64,000 nucleotides of DNA from Magnolia sinica (lineage: Eukaryota; Streptophyta; Magnoliopsida; Magnoliales; Magnoliaceae), in NCBI RefSeq assembly GCF_029962835.1, contig NC_080582.1:70986177-71050176 (forward strand). The letters run 5' to 3'. The translations under genes were made by a program, and so were the position numbers. Position 1 is the stretch's first letter. Every line of letters begins with the position of its first letter. Below are positions 1 through 12,296 of this stretch, in pieces. The notes beneath the pieces are model-generated. The model searched no databases. It saw only the letters and a program-made list of their open reading frames with translations, and had not been told where the DNA came from.

Positions 1-1480
1 CCAGTTTTAAAAAAGGCCTTATCCGAACTTAATCCAACTCAGTACCAAGTCCAGCATGCCTGACTCGATCTGAGTCCGGGTCTGGGCTGAGCTAATTTGA
101 ACCGAGTCCGTCCGGATCAAAAATACTGCCTCTAATTGCTTTTGCACTAATTTGAATCGGGTTAGGTGGCTCCTCCGTCACAAACAAATTGACTGGAACG
201 GCCATACAATGCTCTCTACATTTCTCATTCTCAGCTGCTAATCCTTTGCTTTGATATTCTCAAAATTTCAACCAAATTATTGCCAACCTCAACAACTAGT
301 GAGGCAAGTGTATGGAAGCCTTTAGATGTACATAGTTGTATTTGGACTTAGTTGGAGTTCACATAACATATCTGGACCGTTCATTAGGTCAAGGCCATTG
401 TTTTTTTTACTTGCATGTGAAATTCACTACAGTTGGATGGTTCCAAATATTTTTGGATGGAACTATATTTGCCTATTGATCTTGTCCATTATTCTTACAT
501 GCTCATGAATAGATGGTTTGATTTATCAAGAGGTTATGAATTTTTTTCAAGAGATATATATAATAAGTAGACTAGACATAATGGACGGTCCAGATATGTG
601 ATGTGATTGCCAACTTGTCGAAAGGTAGTCATGTGGATGAAAAGCTTCCCATTAGCATCATGAGCTCTTTCTGTAAAACCTGTGCTTCTCTTTTTTTTGA
701 CCCGGAAAGGATGTGGCCGACTCTTTTGTACGGGCCCTATCTCCTTCGTACAATAACGTGTTGTCCCCACCCCTGTCGTGCCGTCCTACACACTTGTAGC
801 CCACCTACCCTAGTCGGTGCATATTTCTGTATCGCCTCGCCCTCTCTCTCTCTCTCAAAACTGCACTTTGCAAGTGTACTTGTGGCTACAAGTTCCCAAT
901 TGCGAAATCTGGATCGTTCAAAAGCTAGGCGTAATGGTGTATACTAAGGACCCAACTCAGCTTCTTGCATGGTGGTCCACTCATGTGATAAGCATGTTGG
1001 ATGTCAAAAGGGTCAACCATTGAAACATATGTAAACGTGTGATTAAAAAGATTAATCTGACAGACTCTATTTGATCCTATGGAATCTATACAGCATGTCA
1101 AGATTAACGGACTGGATCATGCACTTATGGACCCAGGGGCGAGAGTTCCCTATCAAGTGTACCTAGGAAAGTGCACTCGTGCGAGCGCAGTTGCTGTTCT
1201 GGATCTCTTTCTCTCGGGGATTTGACATGTACACCCACTCTATATACTTCACCTGAGGATCTGAGTTGAGTCGGCTTTCGGATCGGGTCGAATTTGATGG
1301 ATTGAGTCGGCTTTAGGATCGGGTCGAATTTGATGGATCGAGTTTTGGGTTGAGTCGACCCGAGTTACTGAGTAACTCAAACTCGACTCGGTTTGAGTTC
1401 GGATGGGGCGAAGCACTCACCCATTCGGTTCCGGTCGAGTCGGGTCCGAGTTGAGTCGGATCGTGTCCAGCTCTAGTTTA
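1..1480. other. Unassigned sequence with simple repeats
   Basis: No gene is recognisable. The ends (1-130 and 1250-1475) are rich in GAGTCGGGTCGAG-like words. A 36-bp unit starting GAGTCGGCTTT occurs twice in tandem at 1268-1339. A CT microsatellite lies near 840-858. Short open frames here have no recognisable domain. Confidence 0.5.
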
Positions 1481-1754
1481 TGCTAATAGGAATGACCATA
1501 TGAATGGTGTGGATGGTATATAACATCACGGATAACCCAGGGAGGTTGCAACAGTAGGAATTTACCTACACACGTTTTATTGATGTATGGCCCACTTAAG
1601 TTTCGGATTTAGATTGCTTTTAGGTGCACCACAAAAAATGATCTTACAAAAGTGATGTACGTGGTGGATTTTAATAAACATCACGGCTGTGGTCTCACCT
1701 AGCTCCCCATCGCAGGAAAGGAATCCTCGTCCGGAGGATTCCCCGTCGAGAAAT

Positions 1755-2283
1755 CGGATTGCGTACTGAGTCACTCAGTGCGCTTTTATCATACTGAGTA
1801 AACTCAGTTAGGCCCACTGTGAGTTTATGTAGTTTATCCACACTGTCCATCTATTTTTACTGCTAACTTTAGGGGTTGATCCCAAAATTGAAGTAAATCC
1901 AAAGCTCAAGTAGACCATTACAAAGGAAACAGTGTGGAATAATGATTTCCAGCGTTGAAACCTTCCTAGGGTCTAAAGTAATTTTTATTTGTCATCAAAC
2001 CTATTCATAAGATCACAAAGACATGGATGAAGAGAAACCACAAACATCAGCTTGATCCAAAACTTCATTGGCCTCCAAAAAATTTTCAATGGCAGAGGTT
2101 CAATCAAACTGTTTCCTGTAGTGTGGTCCACTTGAGATTTTAATTTGCTTCCTTTTTGGGATCAAGCCCTAAAATTATCTGTTAACATGGATTAACGGAG
2201 TGGATAAAATAAATAAATAACAGTGAACCACACACAGTTTACTCAGTACGGTAGGGGTACTGAGTTACTCAGTACGCAATCCG
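1755..2283. mobile_element. Foldback MITE-like element with terminal inverted repeats
   Basis: The left end reads CGGATTGCGTACTGAGT and the right end is its inverted complement (ACTCAGTACGCAATCCG). The interior is also palindromic: a left arm with a CCAAAGCTCAAGTAGACCA motif mirrors a right arm with GTGGTCCACTTGAG. There is no coding capacity. The interior belongs to the dispersed GGGCCCAC/CAAGTGG hairpin family found all over the window. The superfamily is uncertain because I could not fix a clean TSD. Confidence 0.7.
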
Positions 2284-2289
2284 CTTCCC

Positions 2290-2870
2290 GTCGTCGAAAT
2301 TTCTATATTGCCATTGGCTTGACTTGCTTCAGTCATTCAATAATGCATTGTTAGGCTGTATAGCAACTCAATAATGCAATAGCACCTACGCCGAGACGTC
2401 GTAGGGAATCTGTGGGGCACACCTCTATGGATACGTTTTCTATACACTGCATGTCCATCTGTTTTTAAAGCTCATTTGGGCATGAGCCCAAAATTGAAGC
2501 ATATTAAAAATAGTGAAGATTAAATGCTTACCATTAAATCTTACTAGGGCCCAGAAGTTTTGGATCAATATATTTGTGTTTTTTGTCAGTCCAGGTCTGT
2601 GTAACCTTATTAACAGGTTTGATACAAATAAAAATGACTGCAGACCCTAGGAAGGTTTCAATAGCTGACATCATTTTCTTCACTGTTTCCTATGGTGTTG
2701 TCACTTGAGCTTTGAATCTGCCTCACATGAGCTGAAAAAAATGATGGACAGAATAAACACATAAATCATAGTGTGCACTCAGAGCTTTAACACCAGGTAG
2801 GCGTTGCGGTAATCAACTAAACCTCGTCCAGTCTATCAGTCGTTTAGAATTGGGACGTAGATAACACGCA
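2290..2870. repeat. Copy 0 of the pre-NLR repeat block
   Basis: This stretch, beginning near ATTTCTATATTGCCATTG, matches 18418-18750 and 33690-33922. All three share the CAATAATG...AGAGACGCC words and a hairpin-family segment. In the intact locus this block lies just upstream of the NLR, so here it marks the end of an older array unit. Confidence 0.65.
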
Positions 2871-2940
2871 CCAAATCTACGCACGTGTCACCACACAATC
2901 GGACAATCGGCATCCTAAAAGCAAGAGAAAATAAAGATAT

Positions 2941-3310
2941 GTTAAACAGTGTTCGCTACAGAGATTATATATTAACTTTTGGGCTTTCAGTTCGATACAA
3001 GTGGGCCAAGGTTTATTTATACAAAACATTGATAAGCTTGAAGGGGTTATGATTTTCCAGTATGAATCCACATCCGTAATGTCAGCCATCAGATGAACGG
3101 TATCGATTGCTTAACCATGATATGTACTTGTACCGAGCAAACTGACCCCGTCGAATCTTCAAGTGGTCCTCAGTATACCAAACAAGGTTGGGATTATTTT
3201 CTTCTCTATTTCCTGTGAAGGGATAGTGATTGAGGTAAAAGGAAATGACCCAATGCACTTTACTTTTAGTCTCATTCTTCATCTGTGAGTTTTGAACAAG
3301 TGATTGAAGT
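2941..3310 (+). promoter_or_regulatory. Orphan copy of the NLR upstream region
   Basis: Over about 370 bp this is closely similar to 33923-34296, the DNA immediately upstream of the intact NLR. The similarity starts at GTTAAACAGTGTT and ends at AGTGATTGAAGT, roughly 33 bp before the position of the NLR start codon. Beyond 3311 the sequence is unrelated and no NLR coding sequence follows. I infer a leftover of a deleted NLR copy. Whether it still promotes transcription cannot be told. Confidence 0.75.
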
Positions 3311-3339
3311 GCTGGGGTTTTGATTTGCGGAATCATATA

Positions 3340-3701
3340 GTGATGGATCTAGGATAGTAATCCAAGAGCACCAAGCAAACATAAGATAACACAGATTTAA
3401 CGTGGAAAATCATATCGGGAAAAAACCACGGCACGAAGCGACAGAAATTCACTACGAAAGCATAAATTACAAAGAGAAAAGACTTATCCGATTCAAACAA
3501 GCTTGAATCTCACCCTTGCTACACCCTTTGCAACCCTAGAACCCATTCTAGAAACCCTTTTGAATACTTTAGAAAGCTTTAGAATATTTTAGAATGGCCC
3601 TAGGAACTCCTATTTATAGTTTAGGTAACCCCACTTTCACACCAACTTGGAATAATTCGGAAACCGCCTCAAATTTACGCAATCCATGTGCTATCTACGT
3701 A
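3340..3701. mobile_element. LTR fragment, class uncertain
   Basis: This contains a TATTTATAG TATA-like box near 3611. It is followed by about 70 bp (CACCAACTTGGAATAATTCGG onward) matching part of the Athila-like LTR at 29535-29610. It joins abruptly to the middle of an element X LTR at 3702. It looks like a truncated LTR that displaced the start of X copy 1. Confidence 0.5.
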
Positions 3702-4170
3702 ACCAAAGACCTCAACTTCTGAGGTTAGCCTCGGATACCGATCTCGGCCTCGGGTACCAACCTCGGCCTTGGAGGTCGGCCTCAGATATCGACCACTACC
3801 TCAAAATACAAATGCACTTACAATATATTAAGATAGAATTATCCTCCGAGATATTCGTCGAGGATCTCAGGAAGTCAACCACGACACGTCCAGAGAAAGA
3901 TCTTTTCTGTAAGACGCAATCACCAACCAAGAGGCATTGCTATCTACGTCTCTGAGACCAAATGTTATAAATAAATGCCTCCTCTACAGTAAAAGGTACA
4001 ACAAATATTCTGATTCTATTATGCCTATTGTAATCTATATCATGACTTAGGTATCAAAGGGTTCTCGGCCTTAACCGTCACCCCTTGTGTCTTCTCTTGT
4101 TCTTCAGTAAATTGCAAATACTATAGCTAGCAGGAGGTGAGGCAGGTTCAACCAGATTTTGACATCAACA
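3702..4170 (+). repeat. Element X copy 1, truncated 5' LTR
   Basis: It matches 20795-21268, the 5' LTR of copy 2, including the CTCGGCCTCGGGTACC-rich repeats and the terminal ATCAACA. The first ~110 bp of the LTR are missing. The LTR contains a TATAAATAAATGCC TATA-like box near 3967. Confidence 0.8.
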
Positions 4171-4560
4171 GTTGGCACCGTCTGTGGGAACGACATCAAA
4201 ACCATTCCCATCTTATACAGTGATTCTACAATGGTGAAAAGCAAGAAGAGGGCCCAAGCCGTGATCGCAACAGTTGCTCCCCCACCAACAGAGTAGTCTG
4301 TGGACCACAAAGACCTGTCCTCATAACTTCAGGATGATTCTACACCTGCAGGCCATGCGTAACAATCCTGAAACTAATGAGGTTGGCTTGTCTCTCTGGA
4401 ACATCAAGTTAAAGTCTTGACCGGTAATATTAACCAAATAATGCAGATCTTGAAGAGATAAAACCCACCTCCTGACCAGGGGATAGATGCACGGGCAACC
4501 ACTGAGGTCTTTGCACCACCTCAAGCATTAGTTGATTCACAGAAAACCAAGCAACATCCT

Positions 4561-5550
4561 ATGCAACTGAGCCATGCGCCCTCCCACACCTTGAGAACTG
4601 CCACACCCACCGACTTTGACTTGCGTCACACGTTGGAGAAGAAGAGGCGTGGAAAGGCTCCCCAGGTGATAACCAAGAACGAAGGCCCTTGGAAGGCAGA
4701 ACTCGATAAGCTGCGAGGTCATATCAGCGATATCCGCCAAGCCTATCGTGCCCAAATACCGACTTCCGTCGACGATACGCTGGAGGCGACCGAGCCACCA
4801 TTTACCAATGACATTATAGGAGCCCAACTCCCGCCCAATTTCTGAATGCCGCAAATCGACCCCTACTCCGAGTCTGGCGACTTGGCCGAGCATTTAAAAT
4901 AATTCAGGGCATGAATGGAGCTCAACGGTGCTTCGAGCTCGGTTATGTGTCGAGCCTTCTCCTTGACTTTGTCGAGGACTACACAAAAATGGTACAAGCA
5001 ATTAAAGTCGAAGTCCATCAGCTCCTTCACTCAACTTAGCAAGGCCTTCGTCACATAGTTCATCGGTAGGAAGATAAAAGAAAGCAATCAACTCATCTTC
5101 TCACAATCACTCTGAGGGAGGACGGGCTGCTAAAAGACTACGTCATCCATTTTAATGCTGAAGCTGTCCAGGTCAATGATTATTCTGACCAAATAGCTCT
5201 AGCCGCCATGATAGCCGGCCTTAAACGAGGAAAGTTTCTCTTTTCTATTGGTAAGAACCCTTTACTTACTCTCACTGACCTACTTAACTTAGTTAAAAAC
5301 TATTCCAATGTCGATAAGTTTTTTAGTTAACGAAAAGATGCTCGAGAAGGAAACAACTCGGTTAAGGATAGGAGGTGAAAGGAAAAAGGGGAGCTCTCTG
5401 CTGTTAACGCCAAAAGAAAGAAAGAGGATGACCAAGACCGAGACTATTGTACCAACTGACATCCGGAAAGTCACTTCCATCGGTACACTCCCTTAAATAC
5501 CAAGCCAGAGCAGGTACTTGAGGAAGCCGGGCTGAGTAAGAAAACCCGAC
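4561..5550 (+). pseudogene. Broken gag of element X copy 1
   Basis: Retrotransposon capsid-like gag, in pieces. The N-terminal part (4561-4845) contains GKAPQVITKNEGPWKAEL and ends at a stop right after QLPPNF. The next frame carries words typical of plant retrotrans_gag proteins: FRAWMELNGASSSVM, then QLSKAFVT, then LKRGKFLFSIGKNP. The C-terminal part has basic residues and HFHRYTPLNTKPEQVLEE. Stops and frameshifts break it into at least three segments. Copy 2 has a TGA at the same place after the PxF motif, so that lesion predates the duplication or is family-wide. No pol follows. Confidence 0.75.
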
Positions 5551-8500
5551 GATCAAGTTGAACCAATCAACTGAACTCGGTAAAAAGACTAGTCGGCTAA
5601 CCCCAACCTACTAGATTAAGAGCGATCTCCCCTTTTGAAAGGGAAAAAGGTGCTCATGATTAGATTATTGTATTTTCTACTATTTTATGAGTTCTACAAT
5701 AAAAGAATTTTCCCAGGTTAGGGGAAGAAAATTCTTTTAAATGATTTCTCAACTATTTGAAATACACGACCGACTACGAGGGCTTCCCATAGTGCAAGGA
5801 AAGAAAGTCTTTTCTTGTGAGTTCTATTATGAAAGAACCACCCCAAGTGTCATGCCCCAAACTCGGAAAACGGGCTCACAAAATTTTCGATTGCCAAATC
5901 CGGCGCCGACAGCCTCTATAGTGCCCCATTCTCGGATCCCGGCACTCACATGCCAGATTCCGATCTTGGGATCTTACAAGGAGAATTTTCAGTATGAATT
6001 TTTTTTTATAATGGAGCATAACTACAAGCATAACCAAGTCACAAAACAATATCACCACATATCCAATATATCAAAAACTTTAAGTACAGTGCGGAAAGGA
6101 AAAATACAAGGTGATCAAAAACTTCAAAATAATCCGACACGTGCTCTTGCCTCAGCGCTGCTACAATCCAATGACACCTGCACGCAACGGTCATGCATAA
6201 GCTTACAAAAGCTTAGAGGGTGGTGTAAGTGTGTGCGCAAGGCAAACGCCAAGTGTACAATATCAGAGTAATGCGAAAATATGCTGTAAGTCCATGAATG
6301 CTATCAGTTGTACCAAAGCTATATGATGAAAGACATGAATGCTATCGGCCATGCGATGCGAGGCCTATGTAGCTAAATGTCATATGCGAGATGCAAAGCA
6401 AGCATGCCAGTCCTCATCAAGTACACATATCAGTACAGTTCCTCTCTGGATATCACCGGGGTCTAATACACTTCACACTGACTGCCTCCTCCCTAGCTAC
6501 ATAGCCAAGCAAGTGGAAGAGACCACACTATCCGCCTGACTAGTAGTCTGCCAATACCTACCCGACTCGTCGATAGCGGACTCATTTGTGAGCTAGTCAA
6601 AGTCAGCCTAGCTTATAGCCCTCTCACTCGGGCGGATAAGGCCACACCTCTTTTCAACCGACCATGACACAGTCGGAGACGCTGCCTACTGGTATTCGGC
6701 ACTCGGGCGTTCGTGTATCCACTCGGTCTAGACGTTGGAGCATCTTCTGGTACCAAAAAGGTTCTGAAATTTTTACCCAAGGACATCCTAAGTGCCCACA
6801 ATGCTAGAGCCAATATTTTCGGTATCCGATACGACCATCCACGATGTGCCTGTGGAGGTCAAGGCCCTGATGTAGCTAGGGCGTGCAGTGATCACGACAC
6901 ACAATGCGAAATGCATGAGTCACACCATCAGTCATGCAGCAATCCTGCGCGTACCGCGCGATCATGTGGGGCACTCCGTCTTATAAGGAGTCCTGTAAAT
7001 GTCTCAGCCCAACGGCTTATGCTATGATCAAACATTCCTCATATCAAGCATACATATGATGCGTATGGGCATGAATCATAGAGTTATACTAAGCATGTTA
7101 TAAAGTGGTGAATTATCAACAAGTATGGGCTTACCAATGGGCCCTAAGGAGAGTTACAATGCGGACATTTAACCAATATTGTACTTATAATGTGGATGTC
7201 AAACCATCATTGCTCCCAAGGCATAGCTCGTCATAAAGGTCAACACATAAACCATGGTGGAATCACATTCAATGGGCCTTATGTACATCCCATTGGGCCT
7301 TGACCCACGGGCCTCCAATACATCAAACAGGCCTCATAACTTGGGCCTCATATATATCAAGGTGGGCCTCAACAACGGGCTACGAATACATCAAGATGGG
7401 CCTAATCACATGGGCCTCAAATATATACCAAGGTGGGCTTCAATAGACAGCCAAAAATAAATCAAGATGGGCCTCATAACATGAGCCTTATATTCATATC
7501 AAGGTGGGCCTCAACAATGGCCTCATACACATCGAGGTGGGCCTCAACCAACGAGCCATAAATATGACAAGTGGGCCACCTCGCATGGGCCATATGTATA
7601 TCAAATGGGCCACACCAATTGGGCCCCATGCATATCAAATGGACCATACCCAAAGATGAGTGGAAACTGCTATGGCTCTTAAGAAGTTTGAATGGTGGAG
7701 GTCACTGCCACTATTTTAAATAGTGGGGTCCACTTGAACTTTAGATCTGACTCATTCTTTAACTCATGCCATAAATGAGCTTTCAAAGTGGTTGGACGAT
7801 TTGGATGCAACACATGCATCATGGTGGGGTCCACACACATGGCCCACTAATTAAATGGACGGCTTGGATGTAACACAGACATTAAGGGTGGGGCCTACTG
7901 GCCGTCTAGCAGATGCCTGGACAATGTGAATAAAACACATACATCATTGTGGGTCCAACATGGGGCCCACCTTAATGTTGTATGCCATCCAACCTGTTGA
8001 TAAGGTCATGCTGACCTGGATGGAAGGAAAAACAAATTTCATATTGACCCAAAACTTCTATGATTCCCAAAAGGGTTCAATGGCAGTTGTTCAATCACCG
8101 CTATTTCTTATGATGTGGGCCACCTGAGCTCTAGATAGGGCTGATTTTTGGTGGGGGCCCACTTCAGGAAGGGGCCTACCAAATGAACAGTGTGGATAGT
8201 AAACACATATCATGGTGGGGCCCACGGTTGGGACCGTGGGTCCCTGCCTACCCGCTGAATACCGCAGGCGCTGCCTGCGTGCCTCTGGCAGCAGCAACGT
8301 CTGCTGCAGATGTTTTGTTTTGTTTTTTTTTTGAAATCTGTTTTTCTGGGATTTTTCGTACGTGGGGCCCATATCAGAAGAATCCACCGCATCCACTACT
8401 TCCCATAGCTCAAGACAAGCCAAACAAGTCCAATATTGAATATATTTCGGCGTGTAGCAAAATTAAAGTGAATTTAAACGGTGAGAATCACTTTTTTGAA

Positions 8501-8669
8501 AGGTATGGCCCGCCCGATGAGCGGATTAGCTTCATTTTTTGGCTCAACGCCTAAAATCTAATGGGGAATAGAATGGATGGCGTGGATTGGACCCATATAT
8601 CAAGGTGGGGCCTGCATGAGCAGTCCATCAAAAGGCCTAAAAACCCACTGTCTGTTCACACTTCATTTA

Positions 8670-9217
8670 GGGCCTGTTTGTTTTTTCAAAGAGATGGTAA
8701 ATACACGGTGAACGGTAATTCCCCCTATTTCACGTGTTTGAAAATTCATAGGAATTCGTGTCTTTGAAATTGGTTCAAAAGAGGTAACTTTAATTTTTGA
8801 ACCACATGATAATGCATGTGATATATCCATTCCGTCCATCCGTTTTACTACAATATTTTGAAGCATGAGACAAAAAATGAAGTAGATCCAATACTCAAGT
8901 GGCCCACGCCAAAAGAAACACTGGCCCTACAAAGTTTTTAACGGTCAGTATTCAATTTCCTTTTTCGTATGACGTGGTCCACTTGAGTTTTGGATATGCC
9001 TCATTTTTTTTACTCATGCTATAAATTCAACTGGAATAATGGATGAATGGTGTGGATAAGCAAAATGCATCACAGTGGGACCCACGGATATTTCGCAATA
9101 TTCTTGGTTTTTGTGTAAAAAAGTAAGAGTCAAATCAGGTATGTTATAAATGCACAGGGAAATAATAATTATTTTTTTACATGGCATTTACCATTTCACC
9201 GGAAATCAAACAGGCCC
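8670..9217. mobile_element. Tourist-like (PIF/Harbinger) MITE with TTA target duplication
   Basis: It begins GGGCCTGTTTG and ends CAAACAGGCCC, flanked on both sides by TTA (8667-8669 and 9218-9220). The arms continue to pair inward (GATGGTAAATAC against GGCATTTACCATTTC). The centre holds a copy of the dispersed hairpin family. It is non-coding and nested inside element A. Confidence 0.8.
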
Positions 9218-9438
9218 TTAGTCCACGTCCAGCGTCCAGGGACGCTAGACGGATGGCTTGAATATAAAAATCAAGGTGGGTCCCACATGGACATGGCCCA
9301 CCTGATTTGAATCAATTTGATACTTGTGGTTTCCCATCACCATAAGATAGGGCTCACATGGTTTGGACGGCCATGGGGTCCATTTGATGGACGGTCTAGA
9401 TATCACATACACTCATCATGTGGCCCACAAAATAAAGG

Positions 9439-9439
9439 A

Positions 9440-9477
<38 letters not shown>
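9439..9477. repeat. GA dinucleotide microsatellite
   Basis: An uninterrupted run of about 18 GA units inside element A. Confidence 0.9.
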
Positions 9478-9478
<1 letters not shown>

Positions 9479-10873
9479 GCGATGATGGAGGGACCCCAGC
9501 ACTATGGGCCCTCCCTGCCACGATTTACAACATACATCAAGTGGGTCCCATTACATACGGGCCCACCGATCAAAATCGACGGTGGAGATCCTTTCTCCAC
9601 CAAAATGAAGGGTCTAGATGACCTTATTTATGCAAGGAAAAATAACATCATGATGGGGTCCATGGAGAATGGCCCCATCATGGAATGATCATGAGGATCA
9701 AGGTGGGCCATCGGCCACACCTAGGGTCCAAAGTGAGATCCATACCATCAATCAGTAGGTTTCACTTGGCCCATCATCAAAGCAATAAATATAGGCCTAA
9801 TAAGCACCCACCGTTCGATCTTCTTGGTCCGTTGGAAAGCCGATCTCCTTGTGTCTCACTTTGATGGTGGAAGATGAGAAATGAATAGATAGGATGAAGG
9901 TTTTTGGGATGGGAAGGTGGGCCACCAAAATCACTTTTCTCTCTTGGAATGCATGGACATGCACTTCTCTTGCTAACTTAGAATTTATGTTGAGAAATGA
10001 GGGAGAGAGAGAGGGTTGTAAGGAGAGGTGATGTGTGATGGAGTGATGGAGTAATGGGAAGTGAGTGATGGGGTGATGGGCATGTACTTGACATGTATGG
10101 GTGTGTAAGAGAGAGAGAGGGAGAGAGTTGACTTTGGGGTTGCTTTTGGGGATGGGACATGTACTTGACATGTGAGGTAATTGATTGGATTGATTTGATA
10201 TGTTGTAGAGATTCTCTTGGGATTGCAAACGCGCAGCGTTTTCTCGAACTGAACGCGGGTCCACATCTCCCTGCTAGGATATTGGATCGGTATGCAAGAC
10301 GCGGCGTTGGAACCGCGGCGACGGTGCGGTCGCAATGGTACAAGTCTCAGATTAAGCCGACTCAAATATATGCGATTCGACTTACAGTCACGCGCAAACA
10401 TTGATTATATATCGCAGGTTGCCGAAATTCAACGAAAAGGATCACAGGAGTCGACGGAATAGTACGGACTAAGATATGGGTCTTACACCAAGTTAGGGGA
10501 GGAGAATTTCTTTCAAATTTCGACTATCCAAGCTACGCGATCGACGACTAGGATTTCCCTCAATTGAAGGGAAGAAAAGTTTATCCTATTAGTTCTACAT
10601 CGCGTGACCTACTCTTTCTACTTCAATTGGTCGACAATTAGGACTTCCCTCAGTTGAATGGAAAAGAAAAAGTCTCTACTATTAATTCTACCATATGCGA
10701 TCTACCACTGAACAATCGACTTATCGATCTTATGATTGTTCAGCCCACTAGTTCTACTCCGTCAGACCTCTCAACCTCCCGACTTACCCCTTCGATGCAA
10801 GGCATCACATAGTGTTAGTCCATACTAACTTACTTCCCGAGCTCCTAAAGAATGCTCGGAAGTAGGGGGCTAC

Positions 10874-11258
10874 TGTTATGGGTAAGAATGGATTGACCAT
10901 ATGTACAAACTCGAAAACTATGAATTGCTTGAGGGCCGAAAAATCACCCCGACCTCGGGTACTAACCTCGGCCTCAGATATCAACGATCTCTTCCATAAG
11001 CCGTAATCACTATCCAAGAAGCATTGTCATATACGTCTCTCAGACTAGAGACTATAAATAAAGGCCTCCTTTATAGTAAAAGGTACAACAAATATTCCGA
11101 TTCTATTACGCCTATTATAGGTCAATATCATGACTTAGGCATTAGAGGGTTCCCAGTCTTAACCGACGCCCTTTATGTCTTCTCTTGTTCTTTAGTAAAT
11201 TACAAATACTATGACTAGCAGGAGGTGAGGCAATATCGACTAGATTTCAACATCAACA
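10874..11258 (+). repeat. Element X copy 1, 3' LTR
   Basis: TGTTATGGG...ATCAACA, 385 bp, the same length as the 3' LTR of copy 2 (31988-32372). It lacks the CTCGGCCTCGG-rich block present in both 5' LTRs, so the shortening is shared by the two copies. Confidence 0.85.
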
Positions 11259-12296
11259 AGATATATTTAAATGATCAAATAGACGTTATAATCATTCAAG
11301 CAATCTTATTTTGGAACTGCTAATTTCATGATGGTGTTTTGTGCATTTTAGTTGTATTAATTTTAATTAATATATGCTATATTTGCAACTTCTTAGTTGT
11401 GTAAAAAGGTTTATATGCTTGCTTAAGCATCATATAGAGTAGCAATTTGGGTTAGGATGACCCAACCATGATGTATGTATTATATCTACACCATCCATCT
11501 ATTTCATGAGATCTTTTTATGACATTAGCCCAAAATTGAGGCAGAACCAAAGCTCAAGTGGACCACACCACAGAAACAAATGGGGACAATGACACCCACC
11601 ATTGAAATCTACTTAGGGCCCACTATGATGCTTATTTGCCATCCAACCTGTTGATAAGGTCATGAAAACCTAGGTGAAGGCAAAACACAATATCAACTTA
11701 GTTCAAAACTTCTATGGCTCTCACGAGGTCTTCAATGGAAGACTCTCATTTCCCTTCAACTTTGAAACTACTTCAACTTTTTTGGGGCACTTACCTAAAA
11801 TAATTTTACATAAATGTATGGCCAACATGGATATAACACATACATTATGGTGGGCAGAAAGAACTTGGTGATGTTAACACACCACCAAGGTTGGTGGTGT
11901 GTGACACACCATGCAACCGGCTTCCTTCTATTTCCCTCCTCATTTCGCACGTGCAATGCTAGTACTGTTGAGGCGGATTTCTTGCCAAAGCCTTTTGTGG
12001 GAAGTTCCTGCGCAAGGATGCTATGTGGGGCCCACTTCAATGTATGTGAGAAATCCATTCCATCCATTTGTTTTGATAGCTCATTCTAGGATGTGCCACC
12101 AAAAATGAGCTGAATACAAAATTCAAGTGGGTCACACGAGAGGGAAAATTGGGGGTAGAAATTCCTACTGTTGAAACCTTCCTGGGCTCCACTTTGATGT
12201 TTATATGTCAACCAAACTATTTATAAGGTCATTCCCAATGGGATAAAGTGAAAAAACCAGAAAGATAGCCTGATATAAAAAATTTAAGGCCATAGA
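11259..12296. repeat. Flank block, copy 1 (left part)
   Basis: This matches 32373-33425 nearly end to end, starting AGATATATTTAAATGATCAAATAG. It includes two hairpin-family segments (11455-11870 and 12020-12290) and the GGTTGGTGGTGTGTGACACACC stretch. No gene. It is split from its continuation (18152 onward) by element B. Confidence 0.8.

Larger units (their letters stand above)
5848..10487 (+). mobile_element. Element A: giant solo-LTR-like element (4.64 kb), TSD CCAAG
   Basis: It starts TGTCATGCCCCAAACTCGG and ends GATATGGGTCTTACA. Both sides carry CCAAG (5843-5847 and 10488-10492), and the uninterrupted sequence is seen in X copy 2 near 31690. There is no gag or pol and no second internal copy of the ends. 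The TG..CA ends and 5-bp TSD fit a very long solo LTR, as known for some Ty3/gypsy chromoviruses; a long non-coding element with short terminal repeats is the alternative. It contains arrays of GGGCCT/ATATATCAAG words (7250-7650), hairpin-family segments, a MITE and a GA microsatellite. B is an inverted relative. Confidence 0.8.
3702..11258 (+). mobile_element. Element X copy 1: gag-only LTR retrotransposon, interrupted by element A
   Basis: The truncated 5' LTR is 3702-4170 (ending ATCAACA) and the full 3' LTR is 10874-11258 (TGTTATGGG...ATCAACA). A purine-rich tract ending in GTAGGGGGC precedes the 3' LTR. After the 5' LTR comes GTTGGCACCGTCTGTGGGA, as in copy 2. The internal region holds a broken gag and no protease, reverse transcriptase or integrase. 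Element A (5848-10487) is inserted inside it. The layout fits a non-autonomous LTR-gag-LTR element of the TR-GAG kind. The same 3' LTR length and the same right flank as copy 2 show that the two copies share a duplication history. Confidence 0.8.

Noticed and set aside
5741-6271. 176-codon open frame at the X/A boundary
   Set aside because: It crosses the insertion boundary of element A (5848), so it cannot be an ancestral gene; no domain is seen.
9797-10401. Overlapping minus-strand frames rich in Ser, His and Pro (120-155 codons)
   Set aside because: Low-complexity GAGAGA/GTGATGG sequence in giant element A; three overlapping frames are open, which is typical of composition and not coding.
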